A stretch of 64,000 bases of DNA from positions 31,166,453 through 31,230,452 of the forward strand of contig RSEF01000006.1 of the NCBI GenBank assembly GCA_003993805.1, given 5' to 3'. The stretch is from Himantopus leucocephalus (Eukaryota > Chordata > Aves > Charadriiformes > Recurvirostridae). Of the stretch, positions 12,693-24,890 are shown piece by piece. Positions within the stretch are counted from its first letter, which is position 1. The number at the start of each line of letters is the position of its first letter. The notes under the pieces are model-generated. The model saw only the letters and a list, made by a program, of their open reading frames with translations, was not told the DNA's origin and searched no databases. A program made the translations under genes and the position numbers.

Positions 12693-15609
12693 GTTAGTAT
12701 GACTGTTTTGTGCTAATAGAGATGTTGACATCTTAGCTTTATGTTGACTTTCACGTTTTCACTCATACAGAAAGTATATAAATAGTGTTATTTGCATGCT
12801 GTATTTTCTGTGTATAAGAATTGCATTATGATGCTTGTGCTTTCAATTGTGAATCAGGCTTCAGACATTAATTTTAAAGCCTGAAGTTAAAATTATTGAA
12901 CATAAATGTTTATTTGTAATATCTCTTATGCGTTTAGATGTATGCACAGAAGAGGGCATACAAATATGTATGTATGTACCTAGATATTTCCTTAATCATT
13001 AGCTTTCTTAGCCTCTGATTTTCTTAAAGGTTGAATGTTTATATCATATTGCAATATTAAAACTATCAGTTAACAGTAAGCGTATTTGGTTAGAATTTAT
13101 TTTCTTCTTCATTGGAATCAATTTCACTGAATATTTTCTGGAATAGTGAGATACTGTGCAGTGGCAGACTCAAAAAAAATCAACGCAACGATGGTTGGTT
13201 TGGTGTTTTTTCCCTCAGAAATTTCAGCAATATTTATAGTTACCATTACTATAGCTGTGTTTGTAAATACTCTGTCCCTTGCACCAATCAAGGAGCTCTT
13301 TATATGGGTGACCAATGTTGGCTATAGCTCCCTTATGGAATTAATTCTTAAAAATTAAATTGTTAAAATGATAATAAAATTTCATAAGCCCTAGTGATTT
13401 GCTCAGGAAACTGGAACAAGCTCGAAATACTTGCCAGTTAACCATAATTACAGATATTCTACAGATTTCCATTTTGGTGGAACCTCCTCCCACCGCCCCT
13501 GTTTTTGTACAATACAGAGCTTGTTTCATACATATTTATATGATAAAAGTACCCGCTGAGGAGACTCCTGGATTAAAGCAGTCATCTTCTAAGTAAACTG
13601 GCAGAGAAATATTATTCCTGTGTTGAGTTCAGTTAAGCTAGACTTTTCTTAATCATACAAGAATGTTAACTGTAAATGTGTTACACAGTGTTGAAGGATG
13701 AATTTGTGCAACTTATTAAAATTCATGCATGCACTATTATATATATAAAAAAGACCCTGAATATTAACTGCTTTCTTTTACTCTTCATATTAGGGGTATT
13801 TTTTACACTCACCAATCCCACTTTGTAATAATAGAAAAACTTCAATTGCCAAATAGCCTTCCTAAAGAAACCCATGAAGCAATTTAAGCTGTAAATGCAT
13901 TACCCACTCCTTTCACCTTTAAGATTGGAAGGTGCCTATATCATCATTGTAAGACAAATGTTATTAAGGTGATGTATTCCTAAGATGTGCTACTCTTTGT
14001 CAGATGCTGGTGGATTGTACCTTCTCCTTGTGCTGTTTCCACTGCAGCATAACACCTTAATGGCATGTTTTAACGCTTGATGAAGGGAGTCTCTGATCAT
14101 TGATTACATCCGTTCTTTCTTTTTTTTTTTAATCAGACTTTTCCTTGTCTACCACAGGTGCACAGATTTTTTTTGTATTTATTCTTGAGGCATGTTGAAA
14201 TTCATCAGTCTAAGCAGTTCTGTCTCAGAGATGATAGTGCTTGAGTATTGCATTCCTTTTCTGTCCTACCCATTTTTCATAAAAAAACTTCTTCCATCTA
14301 GACACTAAGTCACTCCAATTTTATGCAGTGGAAAAGGAATGCTAAGGTCCAATTATGGAAACTGTTTCAGTATGTTAATATTGTCCTCTATATTTGCAAG
14401 ATTATTATTTAGCTCTCAACTTCTTTTATGCTGTGATTTGTTCTTTTCCCAGGAAGTATCTGAAGTTCACATTACCCATATAGATGTCTTATGTTTGGAG
14501 CTCTAGCAGTAGATAAGATCTTCAAATGATAAATGGAGTAGGGAGCTTTTCAGAGAAAAGAAGTTTAGTTTTGTATGTTAACTTTACAATTCTGTATATA
14601 ACAGAAATTTTAAAAATATATGAGCCTTCCTATGACTTAGGGTTAAGAGAGGGAAGTCATAGTTCATCCCTATGCAGAGGCTGAAGTTTCCAAGGCCAGT
14701 ACTGAATGGGCTCACAGTTCTAATATTTATGATCTGCTACATGTACATCTCTTAGCGTATCAGATTTCACCTTCACAATATACAAAAGTGGTTTGTATCA
14801 GTCTATTACTGTATTAAAGAGTGTCCATTCAAAGGATGATGATTCTTACAAAAATAATGTTACTGTTATACTGATGAAAGGACTTTTCGGGAGAGTCAGG
14901 ATACTGATGATGGATTCAAGTTCAGGTTTGGAATGGGGAACTCTTCTAGATGGTCTCTGAATTAATTTTCAAACGGTCTAGAAAATAGTGTCCTGAATTA
15001 GCCACCTTTGCCTTTCTGTGGTGATTAGAGTTATCTCTGCGTTCTAGTGCAGGGCTTTGGATGTCAGGGAAGCTGGCCTGTGCATAAATGGTCTTAGGCA
15101 CTGAACTATTTGCACTGTAGTCCTTTCCTCTAATGCAGTCACACTGCATTGGTCAGATCGTGTTGGTTAAAACCGTAGTGATATTTTATATTAACGCAGT
15201 ACTGAAGGTTTCATTTAATCCTGTTAGAGCTAAGGAAATTACTGCCGCTTCCTTGAGAGGTACTTTGTTCATGGGAATCAGTAAGATAGCAACGTGAAAT
15301 TTGGCACATGCCTTTTACACAATAATTTTGTAGAGGAGTAAATACTTCAGCACATCCAGCATTTTCAAATACAATCTGAGTATCAGTCTCCTGTATTTAC
15401 GTTATTCATTGTGACTTGTCAAGAATAGATTATATAAAGAATGAGTTCCTAAGGACACAGAAGTAGTGACCTTACTTGCCTTGTAACTGATATTTCAAGG
15501 TGTGATATTGATATGCATTTCACCACTCTCCTTTTATGCCTCCTGTTATGCTGGCACTGGAGCTAAGATTATTTGTGTCGTTCATTGGGAAGGTTTGAGT
15601 GCTGGTGTT

Positions 15610-15661
15610 GGAGTTCCTGCTCTTACCATTTCATTTTCTATAGGAGCAGGAACAGAACTCC
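15610..15661. repeat. Short inverted repeat (hairpin)
   Basis: GTTCCTGCTC at 15613-15622 pairs with GAGCAGGAAC at 15644-15653, a perfect 10-bp stem around a 21-base loop. Outside it, GGA is followed on the far side by AGAACTCC, which can extend the pairing with a bulge. No terminal repeats of a known transposon are apparent. Confidence 0.6.
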
Positions 15662-18600
15662 TCATTATAAAAGACATTTAGTTTCATTTTTCTGTCAAAG
15701 TCACCTATATTACCTCTATTTTTGCATTCCGTTCTCTTCAAGATTTTCATGACTACAAGGAAAAACTCTACATCCCAGCAGGTGATTGTTTATTTGGATC
15801 AATGGCTCGCAGTTGCTTCCTCAAGTACTTTTATACATGTTACCTGTTCAGCAAGCTTGGAGTTTTTTTCCTAAACCTTAATAAATCCCTGGTGATTCCA
15901 ACACAGAATATCCTCCTTTGAAATATAATTTCCTGACTTTGAGAAAAAGGATATGTGATGGTTGTGTCCATACAACAATTTCCTGAAGATGTGCTGGTCT
16001 CTGCTAACTCTTCACCAGCAACTACCCAGTGACCCATTTTATTTTTGTCACTGGTGAGCCTAATGACCTCAGAATACAAGTTGTTCAGCGCTGCCTAGCA
16101 GTGCATTACTTGCCAACCACAGAAATTATGTGGGAAATTTTCCGTTTCAGATGAAGTCCTGCTCTCTTTATAAAACTGTACTCCAGGTTCCCATTAGTCA
16201 GCGCCCTTCCTCTGTCCATAATGGCTGTGGGCACAGAGCTGGGTGCTCAGCCGGTAAGAGAGCTTGGCAACCCTCAGGGGAAAATGCTGCATTTAAATTT
16301 CCTGATGCTAAAAGCATTTTATTTAGCTATAAGATCTCTTCCTCCTTGACATCAAAGGAGAAGCAGAAATGTGACAGAGTTGCATAAGGGGTCATTAGAA
16401 AGATGGTGATATAGGACATCTTCAGCTTGGAGCTGTTTCTACAAATAGACCATTATCGGGTGTAACATGGCCAGCTACCAGTTTTTCTCAGAAGTATTTA
16501 GTAGTTTTATGCTGGCACACAAACGTTGGATATTTTCCTGTAGAATTATTGGAAGAGTTTATATCACACTTTTTCTCCATTTCCAGTAGCACAAAGTTGA
16601 CTGGAAAGTAAGGATGAATACAGACCCTTAAGCGTAGCTCTTCCAGACTTTCGTAGGCAACAGTAGTTTATGCATCTTTCAGAGAACTTTGTATAAAGTA
16701 TCTTTGTTATTAGAAGGTTCAAGTGTCCAAGTAATAGGACGTGATTTATCATCCAGACTTACCATCCCTATGTTTGAGTGTCTCGGACAGTCCCAACCCT
16801 TTAGGTGCGCCATGTCTTATATGTCTGTTAAATCGGACTCCATGAGAAAATGCTGTTGGCTTAAATAGGCTGGATTTCTGAACGGAATACGTGGCAAAGC
16901 CCCATAACTTGTTTCTGCTCATTTTTATTTTATTTTGAGAGTAGATGTAATTCAGACTGCACCGGTAATGGAATTTGAAGGCTGTAACATTTATTGAAAA
17001 GCAGTAACTCAGACTGTAGCCAGCATGTCAAATAATGGTCAGTGGTCCCTGAAGTAGTAAGCAGTAATAAAGCTTGGGCTTCTGACAGCTATGCAAATAT
17101 TAATAACAGCAGTAACAACATGTTCTTCAGTCTCAGGAAACTAATTTTATGGCAAGGGATTTTTGTCATTGAAGCTGGTAACAGATGTCTTTCCTTTTAT
17201 TTATTTAATTTTTTTCATCAGTTTCTCCTATATTCTGAAAAGTAGCAAGTACATATGAAAAAACCAAATACCTTTAAAATGCTGTCCTGGCTATCCGGTT
17301 GATGGACTCTGTCCCTAAGGACAGCAATAGCATTCCTGCTTCCGGATCAGCTGCTTTCATGCACCTACATCTCTTTATAACTGTCATACTTGTAAGTCTG
17401 ATCTCAACTTGTGCCTGAGCAGCCCATTTTTCTACCAGTTTTAAAGCTGTATCTGGAGATAATAATAACTGTTCTACTAGTTATTTCCTTTTCTCCCTAA
17501 AGCGTAAATGAAAGATTCACAAGTGTCTGAGTTTTAATTGGGAGGGTCAGTTTAAATTATAAGGTTCAGCCTCAGCAGCAAAGCACTGCCTGGCAATATT
17601 AGGTTTGTATTTAAAGAAAAAAATCTTATTCATTTTTGATCAGAGAATAGTTAATGTCTTACATGTTTCCATAGTACAGAACAATTATTGTTACAGCAAA
17701 GTTAGATATCATGTTAGTGTACATGTAGAATGCCCAAATGTGTTGGAAAGAAGGAATTTAATTATTCTTAAACAAGCCTACTGCAAGCTTTAGTAGCATA
17801 TTGTTGGGTTCTTTTTCTTTTTTTTTTTACACTACTATTTCCGAGGAAAACTGTCTTTGGCACCCTGTATTAGTTTGTATGCCAGAACAGAATAATGAAT
17901 TATGGTGAGGATTTATGTTTTATTTGTACATAATGCAACAAATAATCAAAACTACTTCATACATAAATTTTCAAGGGATTTTTTTTTAAAGGGGAAACTA
18001 GCATACTTTCAGCTTACTGGCTCCTGTTTCAGAATTGATTTTCTTTCTCCTGTTAATAGCCTGCCTGTAGCAACTGAAGGAGTGTAATGTAAATCAAGAA
18101 GCACATCTACCCTTGTAATAAAATTTATTGTGTAGCATAATTTATTTCAGCTTTTATTTGTTTGGGAGTTCATTTTGAATTTTTAACATTCATGAATGAC
18201 TTACACTGTTGTAAAAGCTCCAAAAAGTAAAACTTGTCAGTCACTGCCATAGGAAGTTATAACAGGACCACAAACCTAATTACTAAATTAACAAATAAAG
18301 ATCAGAGCTTTTTGGTTTTTAAGACCTTTCCAAATTTTGCAAAGGTCAATGTTCTGGAATTTTTGCTTGGGAAATATGTATTTATCCACTTGTAGCTGTG
18401 CTTGTACAGAACCTCCTCCTGTCAGTGAAAGCATACCTAAATCTAATCTCTATGATTTACGGTGAACGATTCAATTTCTAAGTGCCTTAATGGTTTTCGT
18501 AGAGGCTGCCGAGTGACTGCGTATAGCTATGTGTGAAGACACTACAATTCTTGAAACACTAAGCAGGTATTGATGATGAAGTGGATACATTAGGTTTCAA

Positions 18601-20533
18601 AATGACTTTGATGTTTTCTTACAGTAAATATAAAATCTCTCTTAAAAAGAGGTTTGAAGGTAGTATACCAAGAACAAAAACCTGTGAAGTCCACCAAACC
18701 ACCGATTAGTTACAATTCTGCAAGGAGCAGGAAATTCTTTTGGAAGAGGAAAAAATCAACAAAAAAAAAAAACAACCAGGAAAAGAAGGCATCTAACAAT
18801 ACAGGGAACGTTAGTTTATAGATGACTGAGGTATAACTTAAAGTGTAAATATATACTTAGCTTCAGTTTTCAATAGGGATGGTGACGTTGATCATAGTAG
18901 AAAGTCAGTAGTACACAGTGCTTTGGAAAAGATTTTGAAGGAAGGTTTTAGTATAGTATTTAGTATTTTGTCAGGCTTTATGCATTGACTGTAGGCATTA
19001 AGTTAGACAGGGGAATTAGCTGACGATTGTAAAGTAGGAGAATGTAGATCTAAAGAAACAAGATTTCGGTAACAGATCACGTGGCTGCTCATGATACATT
19101 TGCACTTCGATATTCTGCCAAAGTGGCTCATCTAATTACTTTTCTGGGCATGGCAGACAGTTTGACAGAAAGAAGTCTGGAGATTCACATTTATATCTTG
19201 CATAGTATTGTTTCTTATATCTGATTAAAATACAGGAAAAGATCTTTTCATTGTTTCTCAACTCAATGTAAATAGATTTTTTGCTCTAAAGTTATTTTTT
19301 GGAAAAAAAAAACTCCACTAAGTGAAGGAATTAAAGATTATTTAAAAAATGCAATCAGTGAGACAGTAGCTTGGAGATCAAGATGCATTTCTTTCAGTAC
19401 TGGATTCTAAAACTAAACTCCATTCTGTTTTGTGACACATTAAATACCATTATTAAAAATTCTGTGTCATAGTTGCATTATTACAGGTATATCTGTTACA
19501 TGTGTAATTATTGAATTATATAAAGTAGTTGAAAATTACTACCCAAATGTGGACTGTTACAGTAATTATGATTACCTTTTTCTTTCTGAGGTAAACAAAT
19601 ATAATGCCAGAAACCTACTGGCTCTTGCCTTGGAAAATTGACTGTCTATAATCTCTATAATTTATTTTCTTGTAGTTGCAAGGCCAATTGTATGAAGAAT
19701 AAATCATAAGACTGTATAATATTCCCCCAAAACTTAATCTGCCCAAATCCAGTACAGCATTTTCCAAAATGCTTCCCATGAATCCTGAAGTATTGATAAA
19801 ATGAGGAGGTGTTTCCTGATGATTAGATTATACCTTTTTTCTTTAACAAATAATGATATAGCTGTTAACATTTGTCATAAAATATAACGGAAAAAGGCTG
19901 CCAGCCATATTGTGCCAACTTCTACACCACTCCAACAAATGTAAATGTTAATTTCATTACTCTCCCTGGTACATTTCTTTTTCCAGTCACCTTTGGAAAG
20001 GTTTTATATGAGCCACCAGAATATCTGTAAATATTTAACATAGCTGATATATTTCTCAGAAAGGAGAAGCACTGTTCATAGTTCAGCTAATGATTTAAGG
20101 GAACCAAAACACCTAATTAAGAGATAATTAGTCCTCAACGATGCATGGTTTTAATTGGTGTATAATTTGAATGTCTGAGATAAGAACTCCTGTAACTGAT
20201 GTGCCAATTGTATACGGTTTTCTTTTCCAGACAGATCAAGGCACCATCTACTGGTAGCTGTATAAGACAATAGAGATGTATAGATATGGTATTTGCTAAT
20301 AAAAATTATCTCCCTGTGATGTTTAGCAAGTAGATATTGAGATTTTTTCTGTAATTTCTATTTCCCTTATCTACTTAATTAACTAAATTGTAGTTAGAAC
20401 ATTTAGAATGAAACAGAAAATATTGCTCACAGATAGCTTTTATTTGTTCAGGACTTTTGATTAGCTATAGGAAAATAAATCAATTATTCATCTTGGGATT
20501 TGGGGAGGGAACATATGACAGGGTATAGAACTC

Positions 20534-20556
20534 TTTTTTTTTTTTTTTTTTTTTTN
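20534..20556. repeat. Poly-T tract with one ambiguous base
   Basis: Twenty-two T followed by a single N and then CC. The N sits at the end of the homopolymer, as expected from uncertain base calling there. Confidence 0.9.
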
Positions 20557-22611
20557 CCTTCAAAGATTAAGATTCTCCCTGAAGGAAACGTCCATGCCTT
20601 GTTGAACCGCAGAAGCCTATAAAGGTCATGCACAGTGGCTCCCACACAGCCAGTATAATTTGAAAGTAAATGTTTGGCTCGTAGGGAATCAGAATGGAAA
20701 TAGGAAGATAGTGGTAGGGAATAGATATTTTCATCCTATTTATCATGACTGTCCATTCTAGAAACCTTAGTTACCCTCTCTAACCAGGATTTTGTAGATA
20801 AATGTGAACAATGTGCAGGATTTCTGTTTCTCATATTTTTGTTTCAATTTGGATTTGTGCCAAACTGGACCAAATCCATGTTTCTCAATGTTTCTTAGTA
20901 AACAAAATATCAGCGGCCCAAAATCAGCTTAAAAAATCCAACGTAAGGTGTTTGTGAAGTAGGCTTGTCAGGAATCCCACATCTACTGAATAGTCATGAC
21001 AGTCTTGTCAGCCTCACCAACATGGTCATGGTCCTGACACTGACAGGAATTTCAAGTTGTCAAGTTAGAATAGCTTTTGAGTTTTCTAAGGTCTTCTGGT
21101 TACAAGTGTTTTTGCTAATCAGGCTGCTCTGAACTGTCACTCAGAGCTACAGGGTACCTGGAATAACTGGAACCTCTGTCTAAAAACACAAACCAGAGCT
21201 CATTTACATCATGCGATTGTCCTTCAGCAGCAGCACGTGGTCACTTGTCCCATGAATTGGAGGCTCCAAATATGACCTCTGAGCACTGAACCAACAAGGT
21301 ATGTCATGGTGAACCGTCTGTGAACCAGCGACGCTGGAAACAGTAGTTTCCAGCTCTATGTAAACTTGACAGCAATGACTGGCAATACAGCTCTGGGCTT
21401 CTGTTTAGGACTTCAGAGCTTAATTCCTCAGGCCATGGCAAACTAGCTAGAAACTGTAGGGGTGCTTACAGGTGAGTTTGCAGAGCTCGCTACCTCCCAG
21501 CTTTCCAAAAGCACTGAAACTTCAGAAGTTGAGGCTGTTTATCTGCAGGAACATTCTCAGGAGTGAGCTAAGGTGCCATTGGCATCCTTAGCACGAGGAG
21601 CCCTACCTTAGATTAAGCAGACATTCATGCTTAAGCACGTTTATTTTAGTGAATCCATATTTTTGACAGCACTCTAATGTGTAGGAGTTATTGCAGTGAC
21701 AGATGCAAGGAGTTAAACAGTATATTTTACTAGAAGATAATCCTTGAGAATGGAAACTAGTTGCCTTATATTGATCTTTGGGACCTCTTCTCAGGTATTT
21801 TTGTTGTGATGAGATATTTCATGTAGACCTCTATTTTTTTTGCAAAGCTAGGTATTAATCTTTTAACCAGGTGGTCAATGTATTAATTTCTGTGATGAAA
21901 TAACAAAATGAAAATATTAGTCAGTGAGACTTCAGCATTTTCAAATCCAGAGCCATTCTGTGGTTCCTCATGGATTATCTAAAGCTTATATGGTTTGAGC
22001 AGAGCTAACCAAGGTGAAGATGGGAGGAAGTCAGTCCACAAATGTCATTCCTGAAAAATACAGAAAAAAAAAAAGCACAAAGTTGGGCTTGTTTAGCAAG
22101 ACCACCAGCTCAGACCTGCAAACTTGACTGTTAAATGGGCAGATATTGGGGAGCTACTGTGCTCTTGGTTAGAGCATAGTGTGAATGCTTCCTTCTTTAG
22201 ACTGTGCAAAAGGATGCTAGGGCTGTGATTCTGTTTGTTCTCTTTATGAAATGTTCATTGTTAGTTTTTGTTTTGAAATGCTTTAAGGACCTTTAAATTG
22301 TGGTAATGATGTAATTTTAAAAATCTCTTGAATTCTTTAGTATCTGGAAGGTAACTGCATATATTTTGAAGAAACAGAAAAAAAACCTGCAAAACTGCTT
22401 GGTCTGTATTAGACAAACATATTCTGTGCCTTTGGGGAGGCAGTGCAAACAACTATCAGACATAGATAGCCAGATAAGCATATTAAACAAGAGGGTGGAG
22501 AGCTTGCGGGTCATCTGCTTTTCTTTACATCTGGCTTTAAGTACATTAGTTACTTGTCATTACTTTCTCATGTAAGCACTTGATTTCATTGCTACCTTGA
22601 TGTTATATCTC

Positions 22612-23130
22612 ATAGATGATAAATCCAGAAGGGGCTGCTGTGATCATATAATCTGAAATGAGACATAAACTAAAGCATAGGCTGTCACAAATTAATTGCT
22701 GTTTGAACTAGACCGTATATTTCCAAAAAGAAAGATCCAGTCTTGGCTTAAGTATTTCTAGAAATGGGATACGCACTAGACTCCTACTAAATAGATCTTA
22801 CTTAATTATTGTCACTGTTTAAAAACATTTGATTCATGGTACGTGTAGCTTTCCACAGGCTAGTCTTGAAATATAGTTTTATGCTAGAAAGAAGAGCCTC
22901 CTCCTATAAAGGATGTGCTGTTGTTGTAAATACTTACCATGTACTCCATCACCTTTTCTTCAGTTTTTCTCCAGTCTTACTGTCATTCTTATGTCTTTCC
23001 TCTGAACCCTCCAGTATTTCAGTATCCCTTGGGAATTATGGATGCCAGAACTGAATATGCTTTTCCAAGCGTGATTACATCTGTTTCAGATACAGCGTTA
23101 ATGATGTGCTTGAGGGGGCAGAAAAAGGGT
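22612..23130 (-). mobile_element. Very old CR1-like LINE fragment, antisense
   Basis: The left end reads AAATCCAGAAGGGGCTGCTGTGATCAT, resembling the 3' end of old amniote CR1s (CCAGAAGGGACCATTATGATCAT-like) seen from the opposite strand. Further right, patches such as ATCCAGTCTTGGCTTAAG and GGATGCCAGAACTGAATA keep the expected order of such an element. Many substitutions and indels lie between them. No ORF survives over any length. Boundaries are approximate, and an unrelated ancient repeat is possible. Confidence 0.6.
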
Positions 23131-24624
23131 GCTTTTCAGCAGCTCCCCCATGGGCCACGCTGTGCTGATGTAGGAAGCAGAGCAACCTTAGCACCACCTT
23201 TCCTGCTCTTTCTTCTTGTGACTCCAAGCCAGCCTTCTCCTAATGTTCAGTATTTTCCTCTGTGTGTCCAGGGTTACCATAGCCCTTTCATCACAGCACT
23301 GGGAATTTAATGATTATCTACAATAACCCCGAACGTTTTTCAGTGTCACGAGTCCAGAATCATCCTTGAGAATGATCTTCATTCTTTGATTCCACATTTA
23401 TACTATCAAAGGCATTTTTTTATTACTTTTACCATCCCCTTATTCTTCTGTACAAATGGCTTGGTAAAAGTGACCTATTATTTTCACTTTCTTCCATCAG
23501 CATGCCAAATAAAAATATATTAATAATGATATTTTTTTCTTGCCAGTTATTTCAATAAGCTTTAAATAACACCAGAAAACAAAGATCCAAGAATCTCGCT
23601 TGTGCCTTGCGTTCGAAACACATTTGTACAAATGCGTATCTCTATTTGCAATTACATTTCACATTAATTAGAGTTTAATGCATGCCATGTTGAATTTGTA
23701 TTATTCTAGTTTCCCAAAGTGGTGCTTTTGCTAGAAGGATTAATACAGTCTCTTTGTATGTATAAATAGGAAAATATCCAGTAGAAGTTCTGTTACGTGT
23801 ATTGTATGGCTATGTATGTTGATGGGAATAGCTTAGGAGATGGTCTATGTAGGCATGTATTGGAAAGTAGTGATCTTCTGTGAAAATGTGTAAGAACTGC
23901 TGGTTAGAGAATACTCATTTTGAACAAGTTGATAAAATTAATTTTTAGACCAAGATGCTCTACAAATTTTGCTATTCTATTCCTACATTATTGTTTATCT
24001 TACTTGAACTTTATTTATAGTTCTAATCTTTCATTCTTTTACCCTTTGATGAGAACATACCTTACACAAAACTGGGGGAAGGTGAATCTTCTGCCTGCCT
24101 TTCCTTCCTTTTTTCTTCTTGTTTTGTGATGTCCTCATTTTACTTTCTTGTCTTTTCCTCTTATTATTATTCTTTACAGTGACAAGAAAAATACGCAAGA
24201 CTGACATTGTTACAGATTGCAGTCTTGTTAAAATTGCCGTATTAACTAGCAGTCCAGGTAGTGAAAAACCATTCAAGCTGTCAAATATTCTCAAATGAGT
24301 GAAATAAAAGCTGTTTGTATGTATATAGAATCATCATTACTCCTTTGTCTCGTAATTCCATCTTTATGCAGGCTTTGAATTGTTTTCATTTAAGGTAATT
24401 TTATTTTTGTTATATTCCCAGTAGTAGTGTCTGAGAAATTCTTCGCTGTGTACATATGAGAGTTTTACAGAAATGACTAATTTTCAGTGATAACAGTTTT
24501 TGTATTAATGATCTCTAACTGAAGTATTTCATATTGGTTTTCTTCATCAAATTAATATATATATATAGAGCACAAAATTCACTGGCTGTGGATACAGAAG
24601 TTCTGAGTCTGGTAAATACAGAAC
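23131..24624. other. Intronic, nothing recognised
   Basis: AT-rich stretch between two old CR1 fragments. It contains pyrimidine-rich patches, for example at 24095-24160, and a short (TA)n run at about 24556-24567. I see no gene. Confidence 0.55.
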
Positions 24625-24890
24625 AGTTTATGGATGAAGAACCTCTGCAGGTCTCTAGTCCAAACCCCAGCTAAGAGCAGGGCCAACTTCAAAGTTAGAT
24701 CTGATTGCTCAGACCCTTGTCCAATTTTTTACCTTCTATCTCGCGTTGCAGTTTATGTCCATTGTATCTAATCTTCTTTCTGTGCATCTCTGAGAAGCCT
24801 GCAACTCTATTTTCTCTGCAACCCACCCAACAGGTCCTTGGAGACAGCAATAAGATCCCCTCTTTGTCCTTTCCTGACGGTCAAAGTTAA
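24625..24890 (-). mobile_element. Diverged CR1 LINE fragment, antisense
   Basis: Patches match the CR1 3' end read on the other strand in the right order: CTCTAGTCCAAACCCCAGCT, AAGAGCAGGGCCAACTTC, GCTCAGACCCTTGTCCA, TTTATGTCCATTGTATCTAA, CTCTGAGAAGCCTGCAACTCT and GAGACAGCAATAAGATCCCC. The element is well diverged and broken, so it is older than the copy at 34380. It looks truncated near 24890. Confidence 0.82.

Larger units (their letters stand above)
12693..22611. other. Large intron, first 9.9 kb, nothing recognised
   Basis: AT-rich intronic DNA without a recognisable CR1 fragment or exon. Small features are a hairpin at 15610-15661, a 22-base T run ending in one N at 20556, and a GC-richer patch at about 20930-21620. 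All ORFs are short (under 90 codons) and lack family similarity. Confidence 0.55.

Noticed and set aside
13112..13358. Overlapping short ORFs on both strands just after exon C
   Set aside because: Considered as an alternative ATRNL1 exon, but the known junction KIQ|IAF skips it and the peptide has no attractin wording.
22939..23310. 123-codon plus-strand ORF
   Set aside because: Overlaps the old antisense CR1-like fragment. The wording follows the reverse strand of that element, not a gene.
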